Origin: Brasenia schreberi
Taxonomy: Eukaryota; Streptophyta; Magnoliopsida; Nymphaeales; Cabombaceae
Assembly (NCBI GenBank): GCA_036023115.1
Contig: JAYKKT010000064.1
Span: 3,463,501-3,527,500 of the forward strand
DNA: 64,000 nucleotides
Direction of reading: 5' to 3'
Within the stretch, counting starts at the first letter, position 1. The number at the start of each line of letters is the position of its first letter. A program made the translations under genes and the position numbers. The notes under the pieces were generated by a model. The model was not told the origin of the DNA, did not search any database, and was given only the letters and a program-made list of their open reading frames with translations. Of this stretch, positions 1 through 11,664 are shown one piece after another.

Positions 1-3000
1 GGCATGATCGCCGCCCCCGAGGCCGTTTTCTTGAGCACGAAAGAGAGAGAGAGAGAGAGTCGACGGGAGCCAGCGTTGAGAGCGGGAGCACGCCAGAAAA
101 TGAGGGTATCTGTCGGATTTCGCGAATTAAGGTACTGCCGGAAGGGAGCAGAGGCAAAAAAAAAATGACCCTTGTGTCGTTAGGCCAAAAAACGGCGGAA
201 AGCACGAGTTGGTTGAAAAAAAGAGACAAACCACCATTTTCTTTCTTTTTTCAGTAAAACCACGGGCGATGGACGGCTGCCGTTAGGGAAAAACAGTATG
301 TTGACCGGTTTTGGCAGCCAAAACGGTGGCCGGTGGTGGACTGACACAGCGTGTCATGTCGAGGATTGGTGACACCGACTCATAGAGTGAACCAAGTGTT
401 TTTACATGGATACGGTTACGCGTTGAGAGCTGGTCTACAGCATACATCCGAATCCAGTTTCAGTAAACAAAATGTATTTGGATCGGTTAAACGTATCTAT
501 ATAGTATTTTGGAGATCTACATTGTGTTTTATAGTGTTTTGGATTGTTTGAGGTCCGAATTAGATGAGGTTTGAATAGTTGGTTCATAATTAAATGTAGA
601 ATATTAATATTATGCTTTATGATAAATTAAGAAATAAATCAAGGTGATTAGGAGGAACTTGTTTTACGATATTTCATGTTGGTGGATTTGTTCTCTTTCC
701 AGTTTCATTCTAGACGTAGTTTTTAATTGCTTTTGAGATGATGCATAAGATTAAAAAATTATTGTTAATGCTTTAAAATGATTATACATGTGTTGGTCTA
801 TGAAATAGAATTGTAAATATTTTATTGAATATATGGATGTATAGCATGTTTGTGCTTGTGCAAGAGTAAATCATTAATGGTGTGGATTTACTTTTTACAG
901 TGATATGAGACATCGTAGATGAACGTATTCGTTAATATTAACTCGTTGGTTATTATTATAGGTGGGTAAAATATTTTTCAAGATCGTATGGGATGTCGTT
1001 GGATCATAGATAGTCATATTGAATAATGTTACCCTAGGGTTGTGTTTGGTACTTCGTTGGTTGAGCTAGTTTCACATGAAACTAGTCAACGAGAGTACAT
1101 AGTTTATCTATAGTAAAACATATTTGATACTTGATATGGATATATATTTTAGATATTAAAAATTGGACATATGATGTGGATATGGAGATATGAAGCCTGG
1201 GAGGTGGTCCCAAGTGGATCTCATGGATATGGGAGGTGATCCCAAATGTTGTGTGTGATATTGTTGAAGCTAATTGTTTAAATGCACAACTCTACTAGTA
1301 TAATATCTAAATACTTAGCCATATAGACTCGAGGGGTTGTACTTGACAAGCCAACCTTAAGGTCATCAAGGTCCTTGGTGTAACACGTTGGAGTGTGGTC
1401 GGAGGCCACATGGTCGTACAAGAGGAGGGTTCAAGGGACTCCTATGGCATGACTCTGATCGACAAAGTAGAGATCTTGATATCAAAATTAAATTTATATT
1501 ATTATTGAGTGTTTGGTTATGTATACATGTTTGAAATGATGATATTTTTTTAAAATGTGATATAGATTTATTATAGTATTGTATGATTTGAAATTATATA
1601 TGTATTTGGTATGTTTTTTTTGGGAGAGATCATTCTCTTATGAGTACAATTGTCGTGCTAAGATTTTATTTAAAACTTCATGACCTAGAGGTGTTCAGAC
1701 ATTTGGAGTACTTTGAGAGCAAGACCTGACTTTGTACTTTGAGATGCGGAAGGTAGGAGTAGATAGTTTTTTTTAGAAATTTTTGTTCTTTTTATTGTAC
1801 CATTGTCTTGTTATATTTTGATTTTATATAAATAAATGAACTTTGACTTGTCACTGATGTAAAGGATTATGTCACCATTGAATTGTCAACAATTAACAAG
1901 AAATGATGATGTGACAAGAACAAGCCATGTGTCCACATCGATCGAGCTCTTGTGGGTCATTAAGGAGATCGAGAAAAAGGTTGACAGAAAGACTCAGAGT
2001 GTTCAAGAGAGTTTTTCAGAGAGAATTCATAAGAGAAATGAGAGAGAGCTTTACAAAGAGAGATTGAAAGATTGAGAGAGAAGGTGGGATCGATCGGACA
2101 GGAGAGAAGCCGACTCCCAGTGATAATGAGATCCAGCACAGAAGTAAAAAAGAGAATGTACAAATAAGTGTTTTGAGAAATAATGAAAAAAAAGGAGTGT
2201 GTCAGTTGCAATTACCACTATTAAACTAATAAACTTTATGTTAAACGGATGAATTTATCACTATCAGAACATGGTTTGATGCCATAGTTCAAGCTTTGAC
2301 GATTAATTTTATATTGAAAACAATAAAAAAATAATACGAAAGCAAGATGACTGACACAACCTAATCAGGCTACGTAGAGAAGTTATGCTATTAAACTATC
2401 TGGAGCATCAAAATATTAAACTCTATCGCGAGACATGCAAGGTTATGCATATCAAATAGCAGTGAGCATGACGAGCTTGTTGCTGCTTTCGAGATTCGAC
2501 TCGTCCGAATGTTAATCGGTGCCTAGAGAAAGAAATTATATGCCCCTAATATCTATTCATGCATTTGAAATTTTATCTCAACTTCAAATAAAAAATTTAA
2601 TTTTTCCAACGTTATAAATGGAAACCTATACTTTTAATTATTATGAGTTGCATGTTCTGAACCTGTCTCAAACTTATGTTTGATGCACTTTGAGCTTTAG
2701 GATTTATTTGATTATGAGGCCTGAACCTAAGAACTAGAATTGTAGCACACATTTTCTTTATAATCAAACATGAGTCGGTATGTAGTAAAAAGTAAGATCG
2801 TATAATCTATTTTCTACTCGATTATGAGATTGATTAACGGTCCATCTATAAGGTAAGCTACTAGATTTGGGTTTACAATGATAGTTGTGTTGACTCAGCC
2901 TCTTAATCAACAACAATTCCTAAGAGCAGAACATGAACAAGATCTTGAGTCTGAACAAGTCACGAACGACTCCGGTTTGAACCATTTACCAGTCTTGGAC

Positions 3001-3680
3001 AGTCTAAATTCTTCGCCGGAATTATGTGGCCTCACCAAAATGCAGTGCTTATGATTCACACTTAGATTGACCTCGGTTGACTCTCTTTAAGAATTTCACA
3101 TGATCACATTTGTGGGGTTGGGGGCTAAAAGGTAGAAGGCCCAAACCCTGAAGAGCGAGAAAGCAGGAAGGCTAAGAGAACTGAATGAACCTCACAACAG
3201 CTCCCCACCATGGAAACACCTAACTACAGATAAATAGAAACAACTGCATCCAAATCAATCAAATAATGAGATAAAAAAAGCAGATTACATAAGTAAATTA
3301 AATTAGAAAGGGTTTTTATTGTTATCCAGTAAACGGAATTTTTTAAATATTTGTTCTTTTACCGGATTTATCTAATCGGCAATTGGGAATCTGGATTTTC
3401 CTTCCGTGTACGGTACCTGGATCTAAAAGAAAGTGGCAAAGCACACAGAGAAGCCAAATCCTGCTTTGTCTTTCCTTTATGACAGTCGATATCCGTAAGA
3501 CAGTAGCACTAATTAATGGCACAAATTGAAACCCATTGACCCCCCCCCCTTTATTGGTTCATGCCGGAATCTCAAGTTGGTATTCTAGGGAAAGGTTCTC
3601 CGGTCGCTTGATCACCTGGAAACGGCAGGTTTTTGACCGGAGGGAATTGGGTTTTGAGTTTTTCCAGGGAGGATTCGCGC
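1..3680. other. AT-rich intergenic DNA, no recognised gene
   Basis: No open frame here resembles a known family. A GA microsatellite lies near 42-59, and the first ~300 bases are richer in G+C than the rest. On the minus strand an ATG near position 6 follows a CT-rich stretch, which could be the 5' end of a gene running off the left edge, but this is a guess. Bases 560-3500 are AT-rich with scattered short frames. A run of nine or more C residues lies at about 3541-3550, just upstream of the phosphatase gene. Confidence 0.5.
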
Positions 3681-5368
3681 ATGGGGGCTTGTTGCAGCAA
3701 GAAGTTTAATGCAGAAAGCAGTCTGGAGAATGATGGTGGAATCGACGAAGGCAAAGGAGAGGGAGGGGTGCGTATTAGGCTGCAGGGTTCGTGCACGGTG
3801 GCTTCTATGTATACACAGCAAGGGAGAAAGGGTATTAATCAAGACGCTATGACCCTTTGGGAGGTAGATTAAGATTTATACCTCTTTAAACAGATTTTCT
3901 TCTTCATTTCATGAAATTTTGGGAAATTTCTACAAAAGATTGGGTCTTTGATCCTTTTGTTGGTAACTTGGTATTCTTTTGTTTGCTTTTTCTTAAAAGG
4001 ATTTTTCTGGGGAGAACGGGAAAATCTTTTGTGGGGTGTTTGATGGTCATGGTCCCTACGGTCATAAGGTTGCTCGGCATGTCCGTGACTCTCTGCCGCT
4101 TAAAATCTCTTGCCATTTTGATGCCCTTAGAAAGGGTGGATACAAAGAGGAGGAGGATGCTGATTGTTGTTTGGAAAATGAGGATGACTGCCCAAAAAAT
4201 TTGGCCTCATGGAAATCTGTATTTACGAGATCTTTTAAGGAGATGGACAGAGAACTAAGCATGCATCCTTTTGTTGATTGTTTCTGCAGTGGTACAACAT
4301 CAGTAACGCTTGTTAAACAGGTGTGTTACAGAATCTCTTTCTTCATCAGAAGATTTTCGTTTGTGTTTATGTTCTGTTTGTGTTTTCTTCTTTATGTCAG
4401 GGGGAGCATTTGTTCGTAGCAAATTTAGGGGATTCAAGGGCTGTCATGTGCACCAGAGATGATAACAATCAATCAATATCCATTCAACTCACAGTAGACC
4501 TCAAACCGAATTTACCAAGTTAGTTTTTCCTTTTTCTTCATCAAAATAGTGTTGTTTTGGTATACGCAGAGATAAAATCTAGGCATGCGTGGCTGTTCTC
4601 ATGTGGCGTTTTCCATTTATATGGCTTTAGATGAGGCAGAAAGGATCAAACAATGCAGAGGAAGAGTGTTTGCTTTAGAACACGAGCCAGATGTACATAG
4701 ATTATGGCTACCTGATGAGAATTGTCCTGGCCTGGCTATGGCCAGAGCATTTGGAGATTTTTGCTTGAAAGATTTTGGTCTCATTTCTGTACCTGAAATC
4801 TTCTACAGACGAATACAACAGAAAGACGAATTCATTGTTCTAGCTTCAGATGGGGTAACGAAAATAGCATGCTTGTTTAACCATTAAGATCCTCTAGCTG
4901 GCTCATCATTCAGCATTAAAGATGCATTCTGTATCAACACTAATTACGGTGCATTGATTTTGTTAGGTGTGGGATGTTCTATCAAACCAAGAGGTTGTTA
5001 AGATTGTTTCATCAGTACGCAACAGATCGATGGCTGCTCAGTCGCTGGTCGATCATGCGGTCCGGGCATGGAAATGCAAATACCCAACCTCAAAGGTTGA
5101 TGACTGTACAGTCATCTGCTTGTTTCTCAAGGAGAGCTCCCTTGTTTCGAAATCCAATTGTGGAAATGGTCACACCTCTCAGAAGCTCGAAAACTCTGTG
5201 GCAACGAAAAACGATGGGTTAGTGTTGGTGGAGGAGGTTCAAGATTCATGCCTTAAAGAACAAGAATGGGAAGCTCTTGATGGTGTGAGCCGAGTAAATT
5301 CTATACTTAAGCTACCCCGATTCAATGGTGGTCTGCAAACAGAAAGTAAAGAGGCTAAAGAAGGCTGA
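3681..5368 (+). CDS. Protein phosphatase 2C (PPM family, plant clade E type), five exons
   Basis: Exons by splice reading are 3681-3863, 4000-4320, 4401-4518, 4631-4854 and 4967-5368, giving 415 residues. The enzyme should be a Mg/Mn-dependent Ser/Thr phosphatase. Catalytic-core motifs appear in order: INQDAM (52-57), FCGVFDGHGPYGH (71-83, metal-binding Asp76 and Gly77), CSGTTSVT (157-164), NLGDSRAVM in exon 3, GLAMARAFGD (241-250), ASDGVWDV (279-286, metal-binding Asp281) and DDCTVI (327-332). The first intron falls just after the LWE of the QDAM block. The N-terminus MGACCSKK has Gly2 and Cys4/Cys5, a good N-myristoylation and palmitoylation signal, so membrane attachment is likely. Residues 9-36 and the last ~75 residues are low in recognisable motifs. 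The TQQGRKGINQDAM and DLKPNLP...EAERIKQCRGRVFAL blocks resemble plant clade E PP2Cs. The start at 3681 is the first ATG giving the myristoylation motif; an in-frame upstream ATG exists at 3633. Substrate and pathway are not visible. Confidence 0.93.
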
Positions 5369-7788
5369 TTTCTCGTTATTTGCTGGTTATTTTGCTGATT
5401 CTCTTGAATCTGTAACGAAATTAGAGATCTCGCGCCGACGTTGTACTTGTAGGATGCTAATCAATTCGAAAGCTCTTTCAGGGAAGCTACTTATGATGTT
5501 CATACCTATCGGCTATCGCCAACTGGTTTTGTATGAAATATTTGTGGATAATCTTGCACATATCATCTTCTGACTTGGTCATTCATGCTGAAACTTCTGC
5601 TATTTACTTTGTTGCATGCCTAAATGACTTGGTTTTGCACATAATATTGGGGGTATCTGTAACTGTCGTAACATTTTAACGGGTTTTAGAGAGAGAGAGA
5701 GAGAGAGAGAGATGAATGGGAACCTCGTGGGATTGGAGCACCCTACGAAAATTTCTCTGAATTGAGCCATCAAACCAGGAACCCTTTAAATGTATTTGGT
5801 TTGGTGAGTAGTCACATTCAAGTGACGATGGCACAATAAATATTTGCAGGTCAAGATATATTTGATAGGATCTATACTGATGCAACTTGCGCACCATAAA
5901 ATATTATATTCAGTGCGTCCAGAGCGTTAACTTAAGGGCAGGGCGTTTTATCGACGTTGCTGTTGGTGGGAGTTCGACTCTCACAGTGTGTGCATGTATG
6001 GGTGTTGTGTTAGTCTTTCACCTCTTCTTATAACAAAAGAAAATTTATATTCGGTATTGCATTTTGTTTTTATATAAAGTATTCTCAATTTTTTTCCTGT
6101 CGCATCCTCAAGTTGAATAAGGTCTGAAGATTTTTCGCTGCTAAAACTATAACCAAGCCTTCTTCATAGTAAGTGAAGTTGGCTACATGACTTTTTAGTC
6201 TCATTTGTTTGATTTACATTGGATAAGTTAATGGGTCTTACTAAAGGTACATCTGAATTTACTTTTATTTTCAGTTTACCCTTATATCTTTTTCTTCTGG
6301 TCTCGTATATAAAAGAGATGTTGGAGATGTGAGTCTATTCTCTTTTTTAAAGCAAAAGAAAGAACGACAAAAAAAGAGAAGAAAAGAGAGAGGGATAATA
6401 GATTTCAACACTACACGAGAGAGAACGAGATGGATGTCAATGGCAAGAGGAGAGAAGGAAAAAGAGTCCCGGTTTGAATGACTGGTTTCAACTAGAAGAG
6501 AACGACCATGTTGTTTGACGATAATGGTATTATAGGAAAAAGGGTGTGTCTTAATAATTTGGAGTGTACATTTATTAACTATATTAGTTAAACTCTACAA
6601 GAAGTAAGATATTGTTTCTTTAGAACTCCTTTAAGGCCGAGCAAAATTTGGTTTAATGGCGTCAACTTTTCAACCAGCTTTTGAAAGTTTACGATTAGAT
6701 CATCGTTGGACTTTTACGTGTCCTTCCGCATCATAAACAAAATTGAAGAGGTAGGGAGTGAAGGGTTTTGAACTCAAAGTTGGACTTGTTTGAGCTCTAA
6801 TGATCTGGAGTCCACAAAATTAGGTTTGAAAAGGAGCTTATGGAACTCGAGTTGTCAAAATGTGCTAGGCTCGTGGGGACGGCCTGATTCGATCCTTGTA
6901 ATACAGGAACCGACTTGGCCCTTGAAATATAGGAGTCAAGGTGAAAATTTTGAGCCCATACTATTATATAGAATAGTATGTGCTCAATCTTGTTCATCCT
7001 TAAATCTACTCAAGTATATCCACAATTCAATGGATATAATCAATGAATTTAAAAAGTAAAATACTTTATTGTCTATTAAATTAGTATAAAAGTACAATGA
7101 CGAGCTTTGCATTTTAAATTCAAATTTTTATTGTGATCGTGTCAATTTGAGATGATCGAGTAGATTTGAGCATTTATGAGATTGAGTATATATATGTATT
7201 ATATATATGTGCCAAATTTCTCTTAGTACCTATAGATTTAGTTTTTAACATTTTATTTTAAGATAAAGAGTGACCTTATCGAGCTCATGGCCTTTAAGGC
7301 GATGTTTGATACAAGGTTTGGGGGAACTGTACCTTGATGTTTGGTGCTTGTAGTTTCAACTTTTGTTGTATATCTATTGTTGGTGTGCAATTGTGGTTTC
7401 ATAGGTTTGGGCCACCATTTTCCTGTCCCACATAAAATGTGGGCTTGCTTGACTGGGCCCAGCCCCGATTTCCTTCAGCCCACAAGGGCTGGCCCAGACC
7501 GTATCGAGCTGCGGTGAAACCTCTTCTTCTAAATGCAGGGTTGAGAAAAATAACGGGCAAGACACGGTAATTTTTTCTTACATATTGCTTGGTGAAACCC
7601 TGTTTGAATGGATTAAAGAACCAAATTCAAGACCCAAAAGCCAGGAACCCAGCCTCAAGCTGAGTTAGATGAGCCGAACCACAACTGCCCATTAAAGCTA
7701 AAATGTAACACTTCACACGCAATTTCGAGCAGGAAGTTTAATTTCTTGATTATATAGTATCCAAATTTATTTTTCATATACTAGCAGC
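5369..7788. other. Intergenic DNA 3' of the phosphatase gene
   Basis: The first few hundred bases are probably the phosphatase 3'UTR. A (GA)n run lies at about 5688-5712. A SINE-like copy (listed separately) lies at 5925-6055. The rest, about 6060-7790, is AT-rich with short frames that match no family I recognise. Confidence 0.4.
5925..6055 (+). repeat. tRNA-derived SINE-like copy (probable)
   Basis: A box-B-like GAGTTCGACTC lies at 5970-5980, preceded by a degenerate box A and followed by a GTGTGTGCATGT stretch and an A-rich end. The arrangement resembles the better-preserved copies at 24.24, 38.41 and 60.2 kb. It is too degenerate for a tRNA: no acceptor-stem pairing was seen. Confidence 0.4.
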
Positions 7789-7867
7789 ATGACACATGAT
7801 AGGGTTTTGTAGAAACAAAGAATCCATGTAGCCGACCCCAAAAGGCTTAGTTGTTGTTATTGTTATC
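7789..7867 (+). mobile_element. Solo 3' end of an RTE-type LINE
   Basis: This ~79-base piece matches the 3' terminus of the RTE copies at 28.85-28.95 kb and 34.89-34.98 kb: the GACACATGATAGGG block, AAACAAAGAATCCATGTAGC, CCGACCCC, AAAGGCTTAGTTGTTG and a short TTG/TTATTG tail. The CGTCTAGTATGGGA segment between CCGACCCC and AAAGG is missing. It is read as a strongly 5'-truncated insertion of the same family. Confidence 0.75.
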
Positions 7868-8055
7868 ATATAAAATTAAAAGATTTATCAATTTATTCCA
7901 TTTTAGCCACCCAATTTATGGGTTAATATGGTTTTAATAGCATACATTTACATAAAGATTCCATTTATTAAGAAACTAAACAAGCTAATCTGAGACAAGT
8001 GAAGCTCAACATGCATTCTTCAACAAGCGAGCCCCGAACTTGAACATGAACACGC

Positions 8056-8160
8056 TCATCACTACTCGAACCCACTCAAACCACGGAGAGCTCTGTTCAT
8101 CGTCCGGTCCTTAAGCCGATGGAGTCGAACTCTGGGCACTTTGTAACAAACAAAGGACCT
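8056..8160 (-). repeat. tRNA-derived SINE-like copy (possible)
   Basis: On the minus strand, CCCAGAGTTCGACTCC resembles an RNA polymerase III box B, followed about 45 bases later by AGAGCTCTCCG. Only the box B is convincing. It may be a fragment of the SINE-like family seen elsewhere in the window. Confidence 0.3.
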
Positions 8161-8699
8161 TAGGCAAGCATGGAGGATTGTATTGATTTTTGTTAAAGCT
8201 TTCATATGACAGAATTTCCTTGATATGTGTGAGACCGGATGCCCCAACCAAGTGGTTAATGGGTTTTGGATATGGATCAGGTCTGAAATAATCTTGGACC
8301 CTATTCTGGATACCCCATCCCAGTTGTTAATTAAGCACTATCTTGGAGTGTATTATATTGGATCATGTATTATACATGATTTATATATTGTATAGTAATT
8401 ATACTGTTTATTTTATTTAAAAGCTCTGCTCATGTAAGAGATCACCCTTGCATGGCCAGTCCCAAGCCCAGATAAAGGAGGAAGGTTGTGTTAGGCTTCC
8501 GACATCTAGGTTAAAACTTTGTAGGACTTATGTATCATGGATTCTACAAATTATGAGCATTGAGTTGGGACATTCCCTCTTAACGATGCACAAAAGAACC
8601 CGAATGAAGTGAAAAATAAGGAGGAACCTCTACATCTTTGTCCAAATGAAGTGAATCAATTCCAAATAGGGTTCTCACATTATGTAGTAAACAAGTTAC

Positions 8700-11345
8700 A
8701 GTGAGGGTCTCCACATTTTAAGAATGGACGGATATGGGGGGAGGGGGTTAAGGAAGCTTAGATAATAAGATTCGTCTTGGTACTTAGAATATCAAAATAT
8801 TGATTAAAAGTTAAGGGAGGTGGTAAATACTGTGATTCAAAGAAATATTCATATTCTATGATTATAAGAGAAAAAAATCAAAGGAGATTGAGAATACATG
8901 TTTTAAATTATGATACTTAGGGAAGAAAAATGCTCAAAATAGAGTTTGTATTATTATAAATAAAGAACTAAAGATAGTGTAGTAGAAAAACAACGATAGT
9001 GAAATTAGTGTTAGTAGTAGATGCTTTGAATATAGTTTGTTCTTATATATCCGAAGTAAGATTAGAAGATAGTATATAGAAAGTTTTTTATGAGGAGTTA
9101 AATAAGATAATTCAAATAATTCTAGAAGGGAAGATGATTTGTTTGGGAGGAGACTAAAATGAATATATTGGTAAAGATGTATTAGGATATCAAGGTATTC
9201 ATGGAAACTATGATTTTGAGGATATAAATGAGAAGGGTAAGGAGATTTTAAATTTTGATATGACTTTTTATCTCTTTATAGCCAATATAATTTTTAAAAA
9301 ACAAGGTACATTTAATTACTCATCAGAGTGATTTATCACAACACAAATTGATTGTTTTGTTTGTCAAAAAAAAGATAGACCGTGTTGTAAAGATTGTAAG
9401 GTAATTCAAAGATAAAGCTTATCTAGTCAATATCAACTTTTAATAATGGATTTGTAGGTAAAATAGTGGACAAAGAAGAATAGACTGCATACAGTTATTC
9501 ATACTAGATTGTGAAACCTCAAATTTGAGAAATATGATATATTTAAAAAAATATTCTTGCTTGGAATTATGTATATATGCAGAACAATATGATTATACAT
9601 ATTAGAGAAGTAGAAAATGATGTGTTAATCGAATCTAAGGGAAGCGTACCGATACAAAAAGAAACTTGGTGGTGGAGTGAAGTGGTACAAGATAAAATCA
9701 ATGCAAAGAAGGTATGTTACAAATTGTATTATGCCAAAAAAATAGTGAAACTTGGAAGGCTTATAAGAAATAAAAGAAAAAAGCAAAAAAGATAGTTAAT
9801 GAAGCAAAAACCAATATTTAAGAGAATTTATATAAAAAGCTTAACTTAAAAGAAGGTGAAATAGATATTTTAAGATAACTAAAACTAGAGATAAGAAAAC
9901 TAAGAATCTTACTTTTGTTAGATGCATCAAATATGAGGATGAGAAGATTTTAATGGAAAATGATGGTATAAAAAATAGATGAAAAAATTAATTATATAAA
10001 CTTTTTAATGAAAAGGATATGATAGAATTAGATTAGGAGAGTTAGCAAAACAAGAAAAGTATATAAACTGCAATTTCTATCGACATATTCAAAAGAATGA
10101 AATCAAAGAAACTCTTAAATATATGAAGGTTGGTAAATTTGTATGACCAAAATATAGAAAATCCTATGAGAGCTGGGGCTCACTTGACTTAAAAGGCTAT
10201 TTAATGAAATATAGAGAACCCAAAAGATGTCCGAGAAATGAAGAGTGAGTACACTTATATCCATATTCAAAAATATGGGAGACATTTAGAATTGTGCAAA
10301 TTATCTAGCTATCAAGTTAATGAGTCATACTATGAAATTATGAGAAAGAATTATCATAGGTTAAGAAAAGTATCGAATACAACAGAAAACCAATTCGGAT
10401 TCATGTCTAATGGATCTACTATTACAACTATTCACCAATTGAGATGTCTTATGTAACATTTTAGAGTAAGAAAGAAAATGTTCGCATGATATTTATTGAT
10501 TTAGAAAAATCTTACGATAAGGTACCAAGAGATTCTTTGGAGAACCTTGAAAAAGAGAAGTATCTCATTAACATATATAAATCTTATAAGAGACATGTAT
10601 GATGGTGCAAAATCATGTGTGAGAACTCATGAAGGAATGACAAACTCCTTTAAAGTTAATATTGGATTACATTAGGGATCAACTTTAAGTCCATATTTAT
10701 TTATATTGGTCATTGACAAGTTAACAAAACATATTCAAGGTGAAGTACCTTGGTGTATGTTACTTGAAGATGACATTGTATTAGTAGATGAGTGTAAGGA
10801 AAAAGTTAATAGGAAATTGACACTATGGAGAGAAACATTAAAAAGTAAATGCTTCTGACTTAGGAGAACAAAAACAATATATGAAATGTAAGTTTGATTA
10901 TTTGAGTACTTCAAAGGACATAGAAATTAAAATTGACATATATTGCATCCCTCAAAAGAAAAGTTTTAAATACCTAAGGTCAGTTTTTAATAATGAGGTT
11001 GATTATACGGTCACATGAGGAAAGATTGTATACATAATAAGGTTATTAAAAATAAATTGGGATTAGCACCAATAGAGGATAAAATGAGAAAAAATCGTTT
11101 TAGATGATTTAGACATATAGAAAGATGACCCAAGGATGCTCTTGTAAGAAGGTATGAAAAAACTCGATTGTGGAAATGTTAAAAGAGGAAGGAAAAAACC
11201 ACAAAAGTGTTGGAAAAAAACAATAAAAAATGATCTAATTTATATTGAGTGAACGGCTAGCATGACATATGATAGGGCTCTATGAAAACAAAAAATGTGT
11301 GTGGCCAACCCATCTAGCATGAGAAAAGGCTTAGTTGTTGTTGTT
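8700..11345 (+). mobile_element. Decayed RTE-type non-LTR retrotransposon (copy 1)
   Basis: This is the longest of the RTE copies in this window and the only one with traces of the N-terminal APE-type endonuclease. The start of that domain (a decayed IRLGT-N-I block) is near 8768-8800, and the GGD-N / EYIGKD / F-Y block is at about 9145-9360. The linker and reverse-transcriptase regions follow, with fragments at 9577-9795 and 10238-10456 that match copy 2 almost codon for codon but with many stops and indels. The RT catalytic block is altered: at about 10765-10780 it reads as LEDD rather than the FADD of copy 2. The 3' end is a GTGGCCAACCCATCTAGCATGAGAAAAGGCTTAG-type terminus followed by TTGTTGTTG near 11330-11345. 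The 5' limit is approximate. All copies in the window are on the plus strand. Confidence 0.8.
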
Positions 11346-11664
11346 TTAAAAGTTTATTTAAAAAATAAAAACAGAATTAGAAAAAGATCGAGAACAACTA
11401 AAAAATATAGAATACCATAACACGAGAACGTGTAAGATCCGATCCACTATAACACGCCAATGGGTTGAATCACAGTCCGATCCATGTGGATCCGGAATCG
11501 CTGCTTGCTACCCAGATCCCGCCACGAGACCCGTTTTACGTCTGGTGGCCAATCGAGCGTCCACGCATTCTTCGCGTCAACCTGCCGCGCCCATTCAAAA
11601 CTCGCGCGAGAGGAAGGGAATCTCTCTCTCTCTCTCTCTCCGGCGTTGATTGCCGGAACTAACA

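Noticed and set aside
1..300. A gene on the minus strand leaving the left edge
   Set aside because: Only a CT-rich stretch and a possible ATG support it; there is too little sequence to judge.
1180..1450. A possible LTR retrotransposon end
   Set aside because: The text hints at repeats (GGGAGGTGGTCCC / GGGAGGTGATCCC), but no primer-binding site, polypurine tract or paired LTR was found.
9577..10456. Two short genes of ~72 codons
   Set aside because: They are fragments of decayed RTE copy 1 and match parts of copy 2.
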